Source of the DNA: Coriobacteriaceae bacterium
Lineage (GTDB): Bacteria; Actinomycetota; Coriobacteriia; Coriobacteriales; QAMH01
Assembly (NCBI GenBank): GCA_025992705.1
Contig: DAJPGJ010000001.1
Coordinates: 2,111,357 to 2,175,356, forward strand
DNA length: 64,000 bases
Direction: 5' to 3'
Part shown: positions 1-8,496 of the stretch, one piece after another
Numbering within the stretch: the stretch's first letter is position 1
Layout: every line of letters starts with the position of its first letter
Program-made: the position numbers and the translations under genes
Notes under the pieces: generated by a model
The model's database searches: none
Seen by the model: the letters and a program-made list of their open reading frames with translations, nothing else
What the model was told of the DNA's origin: nothing

Positions 1-133
1 GTAAATTGTTTGCGAATCGTTTTATCTCTGCAACAGAATGAGGTTTCTTTATAGTAGGTTCGGTGTCATAGCTTCGCTGCGATTTCGTGTGAGGGGCACG
101 CGCGGCGAGTTTGATTGGAAGATGGAGGTATCT

Positions 134-1396
134 ATGCAAGATTCGTTTATCGAGTCGCTTGAGTCGCGTGGTTTGACACGTCGCGCCTTTCTCGGCTTCT
201 GTGGCACGATTGCAGCTGCAATCGGCATTGAAGGCGTAACGGCTGCCGATGTTGCCGAAGCCATCGAGAGCAACTCCCTTATCGGTACGAACGGAGGTTT
301 GGGCCAAGGCGGCCTCGCACCAGTCATCTGGATGGAGCTTGGTTCCTGCACCGGTTGCACCGAGTCTTTTGCCCAGTCTGATAACCCCGATCCGGCAACG
401 CTGCTCCTCGAGTATCTCGCGCTCAACTACGCCGAGACCCTCTCTGCCGCTGCTGGCTACTCCCTCGAGGAAGCTCGCGAGGAGACGATCGAGGCTGCTA
501 AGGGCAAGTACGTCGTCGTCATCGAGGGTGCTGTCATGACCCGCTACGATGGCGAGATTCTGCGCATCGCGGGTGCCCCCACCTGCGCTCCGCACGAGAG
601 CCACCTGCTCCACACCTGCAAGAACGCTGCTGCCGTCATCGCCGCAGGTTCCTGCGCTGTCGACGGCGGTTTCTGCGCGGCATATCCCAACCCGGGCAAT
701 GCCGAGGGTATCCAGAAGTACCTCAAGGACAATGGTGTATCGACTCCTGTCGTCAACCTTCCCTCTTGTCCCGTCAATCCCGCCAACCTGGTTGCAGTCA
801 TCGTTCAGTACCTGCTGCTGGGAGCCGAGTCCGTCGTTGCCGGTCTCAACGAGTTCAACATGCCGAGCTCCATGTATGGCCAGACCATCCATGACAACTG
901 CGAGCGTCGCGGCCACTTCGAGAACGGCGAGTTCGTCTACGAGTTCGGCAGCGAAGAAGAGGCCAAGGGCTACTGCCTGTACGCTCTCGGCTGCAAGGGT
1001 CCGCAGACCAAGGCCAACTGCCCGCAGGTTCGCTGGAACCGTCGCGTGAGCTGGTGCGTCGCCTCTGGTGCTCCCTGCATCGGCTGCTGCAACGGCGACC
1101 CGCGCGTCACGGTCCGCAACTGGATCGACGTTGACTCCCCGTTCCTGGGCCGTCTCAAGACCCTCAGGCTCGGCAGCATCGCATTCCAGCCGACCCCGAT
1201 TGCACTCGGCGTCACCGGTCTTCTGACCGCCGCCCTCGTCGTCCATGGTATCGGCATGAAGGCTACGGGCCGCACCAAGGGCGGTGCTCCGTTCGAGAAG
1301 GAGCGCGAGTGGGACGTCAAGCACGGCAAGAAGGAACCCTCCACCGTACCTGTCGTCGAAGAGCAGGTCATCGTTGACATTGAGGAGGGTAAGTAA
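134..1396 (+). CDS. hyaA: [NiFe]-hydrogenase small subunit, Tat-exported
   Basis: Electron-transfer subunit of a membrane-bound uptake [NiFe]-hydrogenase (group 1), passing electrons from H2 through three Fe-S clusters. The ATG at 134 is chosen because GGAGG lies just upstream (124-128); 420 aa. A twin-arginine motif (LTRRAFLGF, residues 14-22) followed by a hydrophobic stretch marks Tat export. Cluster ligands are seen in ELGSCTGCTE (Cys about 72/75), GSCAVDGGFC, PSCPVNP, HDNCERRGHFE, GYCLYALGCKG and CIGCCNGDP. A C-terminal hydrophobic helix fits anchoring on the outer face of the membrane. The large-subunit ATG follows 2 nt after the stop with GAGGAGG before it, so the two are co-translated. 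Confidence 0.95.
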   Translation: MQDSFIESLESRGLTRRAFLGFCGTIAAAIGIEGVTAADVAEAIESNSLIGTNGGLGQGGLAPVIWMELGSCTGCTESFAQSDNPDPATLLLEYLALNYAETLSAAAGYSLEEAREETIEAAKGKYVVVIEGAVMTRYDGEILRIAGAPTCAPHESHLLHTCKNAAAVIAAGSCAVDGGFCAAYPNPGNAEGIQKYLKDNGVSTPVVNLPSCPVNPANLVAVIVQYLLLGAESVVAGLNEFNMPSSMYGQTIHDNCERRGHFENGEFVYEFGSEEEAKGYCLYALGCKGPQTKANCPQVRWNRRVSWCVASGAPCIGCCNGDPRVTVRNWIDVDSPFLGRLKTLRLGSIAFQPTPIALGVTGLLTAALVVHGIGMKATGRTKGGAPFEKEREWDVKHGKKEPSTVPVVEEQVIVDIEEGK

Positions 1397-1398
1397 AC

Positions 1399-3120
1399 AT
1401 GGCTAAGCATTCTATTATCGATCCGGTTGATCGTATCGAGGGCCACCTGCGCGTCGAGATGGAAGTCGAGAACGGCGTCGTCACTGACGCTTGGGTCTCC
1501 GGCGGCCTTTTCCGTGGCCTCGAGCTCATCGCCGAGGGTCGCGATCCCTATGACGCGGCCATGCTCGCCCAGCGTGTCTGCGGCGTCTGCCCTGTCTCGC
1601 ACTGCCACACCTCCGTCTTCGCGGCTGAGGAGGCCTACGGCATCCAGATTCCCGAGGGCGGCCGTCTGGTCCGCAATCTCATCGAGGGTGCGCAGTTCAT
1701 GCACAGCCACATCCTGTGGTTCTATCAGCTGAGCGCACTCGACTACGTCAACCCGCTGCACGCACTCGAGGCTGACGTCAACAAGACCTATGCCCTGTGC
1801 GAGACCCTCGGTCTTGCTCAGACCGACTTCGCCGCGCTCAAGGATCGCCTCGCGAAGTTCGCCGAGAATGGCCAGTACTCCTGGTTGTCCGGTGGCTGGT
1901 TCATGGAGGGCCTGGCACCCGAAGCCTACAAACTTCCGGCCGAGGTCGACCTCATCGCCACGGCGCACTACATCGAGGCCATCGACATGCAGGCAACTGC
2001 CGACGAGATCTCCGCGATCATCGGTGGCAAGATGCCGCACGTTCAGACCTCGATTCCCGGTGGCACCGCCTGGTACCCGAGCGTCGAGAAACTCGATGAC
2101 ATCCTGTTCCGTGCCAAGAAGCTCAAGGACTGGGTCGACAACGTCATGATCCCCGACGCCATCGCCATCGCAAGCGTCTACCTCAATGACGTTGCCACCA
2201 TCGGCAACAACAAGCATGGCAACTTCATGGCCTACGGCGTCTTCGACCGTCCGTCGCGTGAGCTCGAAGATCGCTTCTTCCCCGCGGGCATCGTCCGCAT
2301 GAAGAGCGGCGCTCCGGTTCTCGAGCCGTTCGATGGTGCCTACATCACCGAGGGCACGACGCATGCCTACTACAAGGACAGCGGCGAGCCGCTGCATCCC
2401 ACGGTTGGCGTAACCGAGCTCCCCGAGACCTTCCCCGGCTACTACAAGAACGAGGCCGAGGAAATCGTCAACGACAAGTACACCTGGTCCAAGGCTCCTC
2501 GCTACGACGGTGAGCCCATGGAGGTTGGCCCGCTCGCTCGCGTGCTCGTCTCCTACATGAGCGGCAACCCGGAGATCATCGCCGGCGTCAACGCCGTTCT
2601 CGCTGGCCTCAACCTTCCGCAGACCCCGGCCAGCATCATGGGCCTCAACTCCGCGCTTGGCCGCCTGGCCGCCCGCCCCATCGAGGCTTCCGCTGTCGCT
2701 GGCTACATGATCGACTGGTGCGGCGAGCTCGTCGAGCTCCTCGGCCTCATCGAGGCCGGCGCCGTCGAGGGCAACCCCTGGTTCGCCGAGCGTGTCCGTG
2801 ACACGGGCCTGGGCGAGGGCTTCTGGGAGGCTCCGCGTGGCGCTCTCTACCACACCGAGACCCTCTCCGGCAATACGATCACGCATTATCAGGAGGTCGT
2901 CCCCACCACGTGGAACATCTCTCCGCGTGACGAGTACGGCGTGCCTGGCACCATCGAGCAGGGCCTCATCGGCACCCCTGTTGCCAACATCGAGGCTCCG
3001 ATCAACGCCCTGCGCATCGTCCACGGATATGACCCGTGCGTTGCCTGCGCGGTCCATATCGTCGAGCCCAAGACGGGTCGCGAGTTCAAGATGCACACGA
3101 GTCCTTGGGGAGGTCGATAA
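1399..3120 (+). CDS. hyaB: [NiFe]-hydrogenase large (catalytic) subunit
   Basis: Carries the Ni-Fe(CN)2CO active site that splits H2. 573 aa. The N-terminal ligand motif RVCGVCPVSHCH (Cys 61 and 64) and the C-terminal DPCVACAVH (Cys 547 and 550) provide the four metal-binding cysteines. The 20 residues after the final His are the usual C-terminal peptide removed by a maturation protease, and such a protease gene lies at 4702. The subunit has no signal peptide, so by family knowledge it is exported folded with the Tat-bearing small subunit. None of the hypABCDEF genes needed to build the metal centre is in the window. Confidence 0.96.
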   Translation: MAKHSIIDPVDRIEGHLRVEMEVENGVVTDAWVSGGLFRGLELIAEGRDPYDAAMLAQRVCGVCPVSHCHTSVFAAEEAYGIQIPEGGRLVRNLIEGAQFMHSHILWFYQLSALDYVNPLHALEADVNKTYALCETLGLAQTDFAALKDRLAKFAENGQYSWLSGGWFMEGLAPEAYKLPAEVDLIATAHYIEAIDMQATADEISAIIGGKMPHVQTSIPGGTAWYPSVEKLDDILFRAKKLKDWVDNVMIPDAIAIASVYLNDVATIGNNKHGNFMAYGVFDRPSRELEDRFFPAGIVRMKSGAPVLEPFDGAYITEGTTHAYYKDSGEPLHPTVGVTELPETFPGYYKNEAEEIVNDKYTWSKAPRYDGEPMEVGPLARVLVSYMSGNPEIIAGVNAVLAGLNLPQTPASIMGLNSALGRLAARPIEASAVAGYMIDWCGELVELLGLIEAGAVEGNPWFAERVRDTGLGEGFWEAPRGALYHTETLSGNTITHYQEVVPTTWNISPRDEYGVPGTIEQGLIGTPVANIEAPINALRIVHGYDPCVACAVHIVEPKTGREFKMHTSPWGGR

Positions 3121-3122
3121 TC

Positions 3123-3854
3123 ATGGCACATCTCGTACACTATCCTGAGGCACATCCGTTCGTCTTCCGCTTTACCCACTGGGTCAACCTCATCTGCATG
3201 CTTCTCCTTATCCTCTCGGGTATCGAGATTCACTACCCGGTTGTTCCTGGCCTGATGGGCATGGCTCGTGGCGTGCACATGTTCTGCGCGTTTGTGATCC
3301 TCATCAACCTCATCTTCCGTATCGTCGCCGCTGGCTTCATCAAGTCCGCTCCGGCTTACGGCACCCGTGAGACCAAGCTGGATATGTACACGTTCTTCCC
3401 GCAGAAGGACAACCGCCACCAGCTCTGGCCGTGGATCAAGTACTATCTCTTCTTCAAGAAGGACCATCCCCTGGGTGGCAAGTACGGCGTACCGCAGAAG
3501 CTGTCCTACATCCTCATCGCTGTAGCTCTCCTCTTCATGGGCTACACGGGCTTCTGCTTGTGGGTTCCGACGATGAACATCCCGTTCTTCGCTGGCTTCA
3601 CTGCGCTCGTCGGTGGTCTGATGAAGGTGCGCGTCATCCACTACTTCATGATGTTCTTCTTCATCTGCTTCACGCTCATCCACATCTACCTCGCCAACAT
3701 CGAGGGTATCGATCCGACCAAGGTCATGCTGCTTGGCACCAAGCCGCATGGTGGTCTGACCTATAGCCTGGAGACCATGAACGTCTCCGGTTACGATCCC
3801 ATGGACGAGGAGATCATCGTCATGGAGGACAAGGTGGTCCTCGAGAAGGAGTAA
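3123..3854 (+). CDS. hyaC: Ni/Fe-hydrogenase b-type cytochrome subunit
   Basis: Membrane dihaem cytochrome b that passes electrons from the hydrogenase small subunit to the quinone pool. The ATG at 3123 is chosen because GGAGG lies about 10 nt upstream and the family begins here (HPFVFRFTHWVN); 243 aa. Four or more hydrophobic helices are visible (LICMLLLILSG, GVHMFCAFVILINLIF, ILIAVALLFMGYTGFCLWV, YFMMFFFICFTLIHIYL), with His residues inside or next to them, as in HyaC/HybB-type cytochromes. Third gene of hyaABC, two nt after hyaB, and followed by a strong terminator. Confidence 0.92.
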   Translation: MAHLVHYPEAHPFVFRFTHWVNLICMLLLILSGIEIHYPVVPGLMGMARGVHMFCAFVILINLIFRIVAAGFIKSAPAYGTRETKLDMYTFFPQKDNRHQLWPWIKYYLFFKKDHPLGGKYGVPQKLSYILIAVALLFMGYTGFCLWVPTMNIPFFAGFTALVGGLMKVRVIHYFMMFFFICFTLIHIYLANIEGIDPTKVMLLGTKPHGGLTYSLETMNVSGYDPMDEEIIVMEDKVVLEKE

Positions 3855-3874
3855 GCGCTTCTCCACAAGATGAC

Positions 3875-3913
3875 GATGGGGCCCGCGGGAAATCCTGCGG
3901 GCCCCATCTTTTT
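3875..3913 (+). terminator. Rho-independent terminator of the hydrogenase operon
   Basis: A 12-bp GC-rich stem (GATGGGGCCCGC paired with GCGGGCCCCATC) around a short loop, followed directly by a T run, 20 nt after the cytochrome stop. It separates hyaABC from the downstream kinase and protease genes, which therefore need another promoter. Confidence 0.9.
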
Positions 3914-3917
3914 CGAA

Positions 3918-4103
3918 GCGTGCGCATTTCTGGCGGATGTCTAGCGACGAAAGGCGATTGCAAGCGCAGAGATCGCGAAAGTCTAGGATTTAAACGCTTG
4001 AACCCTAGACTTTCCTCATAAATGCGCACGCAGGTAAGCCAAATCCTAGAGATTCGCGAAAAGTGCGCAACGCAGAGCAACAAGGCTAGACATCCGCCAG
4101 AAA
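3918..4103. repeat. Nested long imperfect inverted repeat with CTAG motifs
   Basis: Outer arms TTTCTGGCGGATGTCTAGC (3927-3945) and its exact complement (4085-4103) enclose inner arms CTAGGATTT (3983-3991) and AAATCCTAG (4041-4049). The outer-to-inner gaps are nearly equal (37 and 35 nt). A third pairing, AAAGTCTAGG with CCTAGACTTT (about 3978-4013), lies at the centre, and GCGTGCGCATTT (3918-3929) also pairs with 4020-4031. It fills the gap between the hydrogenase terminator and the next gene. The layout suggests a palindromic mobile repeat or a structured element; no coding is seen. Confidence 0.75.
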
Positions 4104-4153
4104 CGCGCATCCCTTCGCATGGGCAGCGTTAACAGCGAGCATCTCGTTGATGA

Positions 4154-4159
4154 TAAGAT
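4154..4159 (+). promoter_or_regulatory. -10 box of a leaderless promoter
   Basis: TAAGAT ends exactly 7 nt before the ATG at 4167. This is the spacing expected when transcription starts on the A of the start codon. TTAACA at 4129-4134 could serve as a -35 box at a long 19-nt spacing. There is no Shine-Dalgarno sequence before this ATG. Confidence 0.55.
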
Positions 4160-4166
4160 TGTGCCC

Positions 4167-4688
4167 ATGCAAAAACACGACAACATCACGCTCATTGGCA
4201 TGCCCGGTGCTGGCAAAAGCACGCTCGGCGTTGTGCTCGCCAAGAAGCTCGGGTATCGCTTTGTCGATACCGACCTGCTCATCCAGGAAGGCGAGGGCAT
4301 GTTGCTCTCGGAGATACTGGAAGCACGCGGCACTGAAGGCTTCATTGCCTGCGAGAACGAGTTGCTCGCGAATCTCTCGTGCGCTCGCCACGTCATCGCG
4401 ACAGGCGGCTCGGCCGTGTATGGTACCGACGCCGTTGCAAACCTGAAGTCGCTGGGAACCGTCGTCTTCCTCGATTTGAGCCTCGACGAGATCTCCCGTC
4501 GGCTTTCGCCCGACCTACTCGACCGCGGGGTCGTCATCCACCAGGGAAACACGCTCGAGGACCTTTACGAGGAGCGCCACCCGCTCTACGAGAATGCAGC
4601 TGACCTCATCGTGAAGCTTGACGGGCTCAGCACACTCGAGTCGGTCGAAAAGCTCGCGGCAGAGCTTGCATCATACCTGCAGGCATAA
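4167..4688 (+). CDS. Shikimate-kinase-like P-loop kinase
   Basis: 173 aa from the ATG at 4167, chosen because of a leaderless -10 box; an in-frame ATG at 4119 has no signal. The Walker A motif GMPGAGKST, the DTD motif (FVDTDLL) and VIATGGS place it in the shikimate kinase fold. However, the family's shikimate-contacting Arg (in FRxxE) is replaced (GFIACENE), GGG is GGS, and the usual RPLL lid is RGVVIHQG. Its true substrate may therefore differ. It lies between hydrogenase structural genes and the maturation protease, 13 nt before the latter, so the two are probably co-transcribed. Confidence 0.75.
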   Translation: MQKHDNITLIGMPGAGKSTLGVVLAKKLGYRFVDTDLLIQEGEGMLLSEILEARGTEGFIACENELLANLSCARHVIATGGSAVYGTDAVANLKSLGTVVFLDLSLDEISRRLSPDLLDRGVVIHQGNTLEDLYEERHPLYENAADLIVKLDGLSTLESVEKLAAELASYLQA

Positions 4689-4701
4689 CGAAGGAGACTC
4701 T

Positions 4702-5259
4702 GTGGAAGATATCAAGCAGATGGTCGTCTGCGTGGGAAACATGCTCATGCTCGATGAAGGTTTTGGCTCGCACATGGCCAAGGTGCTGACTAATTACGAT
4801 GTCGCCCGAGAAGCCTTCGATGATGCCCATGCCCGGACGCTTGTCGAAACCTTTCGCGAATACGATGCCCATGACGACGACGGAGCTGACGAACGCATCC
4901 CCGTCATGGATGCTGGCACCATGGGCATGGGGCTCATCCCGTACATTCGTGATTTCGACCGCCTGGTCATCGTAGATGCCGTGGATTGCGGACCCGATGC
5001 GGCTCCCGGCACCTGTTACACCTTCACACCCGAGGATATGGCAGCCTATAGCATCATGCACTCGCTGCACGACATGCGCGTCTCGGACGTGCTCAATAAC
5101 GCACGTCTGGCTGGGCATGACTGTGACATCCGCTGCGTGGGCGTGCAGAAGAAGGACATTTGCCCACGGGACTTCACCATCGATCTAACACCCGAGGTAA
5201 AGGCGGCCGTGCCCTACGCAGTAGACGCGGTGCTCGAGCTACTGGAAATCAGCCTGTAG
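4702..5259 (+). CDS. hyaD: Hydrogenase maturation protease
   Basis: Nickel-dependent endopeptidase that trims the C-terminal peptide of the large subunit once nickel is inserted. The GTG at 4702 is chosen because AAGGAG lies 6-7 nt upstream; 185 aa. Family motifs are GNMLMLDEGFG at the N-terminus (acidic nickel ligand), MDAGTMGMGL, then VIVDAVDCG, and a downstream HDM histidine. It is separated from hyaABC only by an inverted repeat and a kinase gene; its substrate is encoded at 1399-3120. Confidence 0.9.
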   Translation: MEDIKQMVVCVGNMLMLDEGFGSHMAKVLTNYDVAREAFDDAHARTLVETFREYDAHDDDGADERIPVMDAGTMGMGLIPYIRDFDRLVIVDAVDCGPDAAPGTCYTFTPEDMAAYSIMHSLHDMRVSDVLNNARLAGHDCDIRCVGVQKKDICPRDFTIDLTPEVKAAVPYAVDAVLELLEISL

Positions 5260-5264
5260 GTGCT

Positions 5265-5304
5265 GAGATTTCTCGACTCCGCTACGCGCCGCTCGAAATG
5301 ACAA
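5265..5304. repeat. Dispersed repeat, copy 1 (GAGATTTCTCGACT...GCTCGAAATGACA)
   Basis: A 40-nt unit starting GAGATTTCTCGACTCCGCTA and ending GCTCGAAATGACAAG. The same words recur at 15969-16192, 31371-31486, 34861-34920 and 61467-61667, always between genes. Confidence 0.8.
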
Positions 5305-5347
5305 GAACGAGCGCTCAGTTGAAAGACACAAAAAGGGGCTCACAACA

Positions 5348-5373
5348 AGAAGGCCCGCAGATGCGGGCCTTCT
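5348..5373 (-). terminator. Terminator hairpin after rpsI
   Basis: A 12-bp stem AGAAGGCCCGCA/TGCGGGCCTTCT with a 2-nt loop, 24 nt beyond the rpsI stop on the minus strand. The T tract is weak on both sides; it may act in both directions between the convergent protease and ribosomal genes. Confidence 0.75.
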
Positions 5374-5396
5374 CTTGCATATATGTCTCTCGAAAC

Positions 5397-5798
5397 TTAG
5401 CGCTTGGAGAACTGCGGACGCTTGCGAGCCTTCTTGAGACCGTACTTCTTGCGCTCGACCATACGCGGATCGCGCGTGAGGAAGCCAGCCTTCTTGAGCT
5501 CGGCACGATAGTCACCAGCCTCAAGCAACGCACGGGCGATGCCGTGACGCAGAGCACCAGCCTGACCGGAGATGCCACCGCCATTGAGCGTGGCAATGAC
5601 GTCGAAATGCTTGACCGTACCCGTCACGGTGAAGGGAGTCATCGCATACTCGACGAGCGCCTTGCGGCCGAAGTAATCCTCGGCGTCGCGCTTGTTAACG
5701 GTGACCTTACCGGTACCGGGGACGAGACGAACGCGCGCGATGGCGTTCTTGCGGCGACCGGTGCCATAGTAGATGGCTTCTTTCTTGGTATCTGCCAT
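5397..5798 (-). CDS. rpsI: 30S ribosomal protein S9
   Basis: 133 aa, the usual length. YGTGRRKNAIARVRL near the start, LNGGGISGQAGALRHGIARAL in the centre, and the basic tail GLKKARKRPQFSKR, which reaches the P-site tRNA in ribosome structures. It follows rplM by 3 nt in the conserved L13-S9 operon. Confidence 0.98.
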   Translation of the reverse strand: MADTKKEAIYYGTGRRKNAIARVRLVPGTGKVTVNKRDAEDYFGRKALVEYAMTPFTVTGTVKHFDVIATLNGGGISGQAGALRHGIARALLEAGDYRAELKKAGFLTRDPRMVERKKYGLKKARKRPQFSKR

Positions 5799-5801
5799 GG
5801 G

Positions 5802-6236
5802 TTATGCCTCCAGGTCAATCTTGCGGGGATTCTGCGCCTGATGCGGATGCTCGGGGCCTACATAGACCTTGAGCTTCTTAGCCATCTGACGTCCGAGCGT
5901 GTTCTTGGGGAGCATGCCCTTGACGGCGTGCTCGATGACGCGCTCGGGATGCTTCTCCATTGCCTCCTGGAAGGTCTCCTGACGCACGCCGCCGGGATAG
6001 CCCGTGATGCGGGTGTACACCTTATCGGTGACCTTGGCGCCAGTCACTTTGATCTTGTCGCAGTTGATGACGACAACGAAGTCGCCCGTGTCAACGTGCG
6101 GCGTGTACGTCGGCTTGTTCTTGCCGCGCAGAATCTGCGCAACGGCGGAAGCAAGACGACCAAGGGTCATGTCGGTCGCATCGACCAGAAGCCACTCGCG
6201 CTGGACTTCGCCGGGCTTCGCATAGTAGGTCTTCAC
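5802..6236 (-). CDS. rplM: 50S ribosomal protein L13
   Basis: 144 aa from the GTG at 6236, preceded by GGAGG at 7-nt spacing; a longer in-frame ATG has no ribosome-binding site. Family landmarks: REWLLVDATDMTLGRLAS, GDFVVVINCDKIKVTG, KVYTRITGYPGG and MLPKNTLGRQM. First gene of the L13-S9 operon. Confidence 0.97.
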   Translation of the reverse strand: MKTYYAKPGEVQREWLLVDATDMTLGRLASAVAQILRGKNKPTYTPHVDTGDFVVVINCDKIKVTGAKVTDKVYTRITGYPGGVRQETFQEAMEKHPERVIEHAVKGMLPKNTLGRQMAKKLKVYVGPEHPHQAQNPRKIDLEA

Positions 6237-6373
6237 GTGTGTTCCTCCAACTAAACTACCATGTTGTTCAATCACAGAGTTTCACGGGGCTCTGAAAGCG
6301 AACCCGTTAAGAATACTCGTGGTGCGACACGAAAGCAATAAAAATATGCTAAGTGGATGACGCTTTTTGCCCT

Positions 6374-7714
6374 CTAGAGCTTGTCCTCAGACTGACGCTC
6401 CGTCATCTCATCCTCTTCGGAGACGACAAGATTGGGATCGACATCGTCGACAAACGGCGACGCATCTGCATCCTTCGCGTCGTCACCCGCCTCAAGCGCA
6501 GCCTCGGGATGCTCCGCATCTTCTTCCGCGGCGATAATGCCAGCCGCCGCCTCCTCGGGCTCGGCCAACTCGGGATCGACAACGTCGACGTGCGTTGCCT
6601 CATCGCTCACGTTGTCATCAGCCGCATCGGATGCAGGCAGCTCGGGCTCGGCGTCAAGTGCCTCGGCGACCACCACGGGATTGAGCGCCGCAGGGACCTC
6701 GGACGCAGCTGCAGAAGCTGGTTGCGGAGCGGCAACGTTCACAGGTTCACCCGTGGGCGGAGCAGGCATATCACCAGATGCAGCCGGAGCATGGGGCGGA
6801 TGGGGCGCATCGGGCTGTCCACCGGCAACCTCAAAGGGCAGCGGGTCATCCTTCGTACCCCAAGCAGACACGTCAAACTGACGCGTCCAGTAACCTACCG
6901 CCCTGGCAACGAGCAGTTCTATAAATGCGCTGTACACAAACCAGACGTAGGAAAGGACGAGGACAACGGGGAACATCGTCATGATGAGGGTCAGGACATA
7001 GCCGAACATCGCCGAGTCAGAGTACATGCCGTTACTCGACATGAAAATGAGCGGTGCAACGGTAGCACCGAGCACGGCCACCACGATGATGAGAGCAACG
7101 ATGCCGATGATGATGCCACCGACAAGGTCGAAGAGAATCGCCATGCCGAAGATGCGCATGAGGCCGCCGAAGTCCTTTTTGATCATGGTCCAGATCTTGC
7201 CGAATTGCAGGCCCGTACCCAGGCGATCGTACATGGTCATGCGGATGGTGCCCACCCAGATCATGACGCTGGCAAAGACGGTGAGTACGATACCGGCAAC
7301 GTAGAGAATCCAGCCGATGCCGGCAAAGACGAAGTTGCCCGGCGTGACGACCATGTAGCGGCCCGTTGCCGTGTAGATACCGGTCTCCATGCCCATCGAG
7401 CTAAACCAGCCGCCGATTGACAAGACGATGCCCGGAATGATGGTCATCACGATTGCGATGACGAGCGCAAACCAGCCCCAACGCAGCATCTTGCTACCCG
7501 GACGACCGTAAATCTTCTTGGGCATGGGCGATTCGACACCCCATGCCGCTTTGTGTGCCCACTCCCAGGCGTATCCATAGACGGTCATCTGGCCGAATAT
7601 GGGGATAAACGAGATGAGGCCGAGCAGACAGATTTTGCCAAACCAGCCTTTCGATGACTTGATGTCACCATAGCTCGTACGGAAATACTTCCCGCTGTAG
7701 TTCGTCTGATCCAT
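6374..7714 (-). CDS. DUF4013-type multi-pass membrane protein with acidic tail
   Basis: 446 aa. The N-terminal two thirds hold about six hydrophobic helices and resemble the DUF4013 family (GWFGKICLLGLISFIPIFGQ, then YGYAWEW). The last roughly 150 residues are a low-complexity Pro/Ala/Glu/Asp-rich cytoplasmic-type tail ending EDEMTERQSEDKL. GGAGG precedes the ATG. Function unknown; no partner genes are suggested, although GatD lies 20 nt upstream on the same strand. Confidence 0.75.
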   Translation of the reverse strand: MDQTNYSGKYFRTSYGDIKSSKGWFGKICLLGLISFIPIFGQMTVYGYAWEWAHKAAWGVESPMPKKIYGRPGSKMLRWGWFALVIAIVMTIIPGIVLSIGGWFSSMGMETGIYTATGRYMVVTPGNFVFAGIGWILYVAGIVLTVFASVMIWVGTIRMTMYDRLGTGLQFGKIWTMIKKDFGGLMRIFGMAILFDLVGGIIIGIVALIIVVAVLGATVAPLIFMSSNGMYSDSAMFGYVLTLIMTMFPVVLVLSYVWFVYSAFIELLVARAVGYWTRQFDVSAWGTKDDPLPFEVAGGQPDAPHPPHAPAASGDMPAPPTGEPVNVAAPQPASAAASEVPAALNPVVVAEALDAEPELPASDAADDNVSDEATHVDVVDPELAEPEEAAAGIIAAEEDAEHPEAALEAGDDAKDADASPFVDDVDPNLVVSEEDEMTERQSEDKL

Positions 7715-7734
7715 AATTTCCTCCGTTTAAACGG

Positions 7735-8493
7735 TTATGAGATTAGTCTTTGCTTCATAGTATCATGAGCTGCGTCTTCAAGAGCATCATCAAGACGAGA
7801 AAGCTGCACCCCGGGATATCTGCGTTGCAGCGCAAGCTCGATGAGCGCATCTGCCACACGTGGATTTTTGGGCAGAAGCGGGCCATGGCTGTAGGTCGCA
7901 ATGACATTGCGGTAGCGTAGGCCCTCGGTGCCGTCCTCGCCATTGTTGCCGAAGCCCTTCACCACCGTGCCGAGCGCTCGTGCCCCCTCGCGCAGATGTG
8001 TGCGGCCTGCATGGTTCTCGAACCCGACGACCACGGGCGCGCCCTCGATGGCGTCTGCCGTGAAGACGATGTTGCCGATGAGACGCGTATCACCCGCCTC
8101 GGTATACATGGGCAGCGCGCCGATATAGGAAGCCTCGTGGCCTTCGTGATCGACATAATACTCGCCGAGAATCTGGTAACCGCCACATATGGCGAGTACG
8201 GGGACATCGTTCTCGATGGCCCGCTGCAAACGCGAGGCCTTAGAGCCGGCAACCCCCACGCCCAGATCTGCCAACAGCGTGCGCTGGTCGAAGTCCTGGC
8301 CACCCCCGATAAAGAAGAGGTCGATATCCTCGAAATCCGCATCCTGGCCTGCGCCCAGGTCAACCACCTGCGCATCGATGTCACGCCATTCGCAGCGCTT
8401 GGTGAGCGCAATCGTGTTGCCACGGTCTCCGTAGAGATTGAGCAGGTCGGGGTAGAGATGTCCGATCGTGATGTGCATGCGCCCGTCAGTCAC
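7735..8493 (-). CDS. gatD: Lipid II isoglutaminyl synthase, glutaminase subunit
   Basis: Releases ammonia from glutamine for amidation of the peptidoglycan stem D-glutamate, working with MurT. 252 aa from GTG; GGGAGGG lies upstream. The N-terminus ITIGHLYPDLLNLYGDRGN and the nucleophile elbow VLAICGGYQ (Cys 103) are typical of the CobB/CobQ-like GATase fold, with a catalytic His in SHGPLLPKNP. Its start is 3 nt from the murT stop, the usual murT-gatD operon. Confidence 0.94.
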   Translation of the reverse strand: MTDGRMHITIGHLYPDLLNLYGDRGNTIALTKRCEWRDIDAQVVDLGAGQDADFEDIDLFFIGGGQDFDQRTLLADLGVGVAGSKASRLQRAIENDVPVLAICGGYQILGEYYVDHEGHEASYIGALPMYTEAGDTRLIGNIVFTADAIEGAPVVVGFENHAGRTHLREGARALGTVVKGFGNNGEDGTEGLRYRNVIATYSHGPLLPKNPRVADALIELALQRRYPGVQLSRLDDALEDAAHDTMKQRLIS

Positions 8494-8496
8494 TGC

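Noticed and set aside
970..3096. 700-codon open frame antisense to the hydrogenase large subunit
   Set aside because: Mirrors the codon pattern of a GC-rich gene, has no ribosome-binding site and no family resemblance. The same holds for long antisense frames at 16825-18165, 23220-25673, 28512-29936 and 42678-44408.
4119..4166. Longer start for the shikimate-kinase-like gene
   Set aside because: No ribosome-binding site, and the -10 box of the likely promoter lies inside this stretch.
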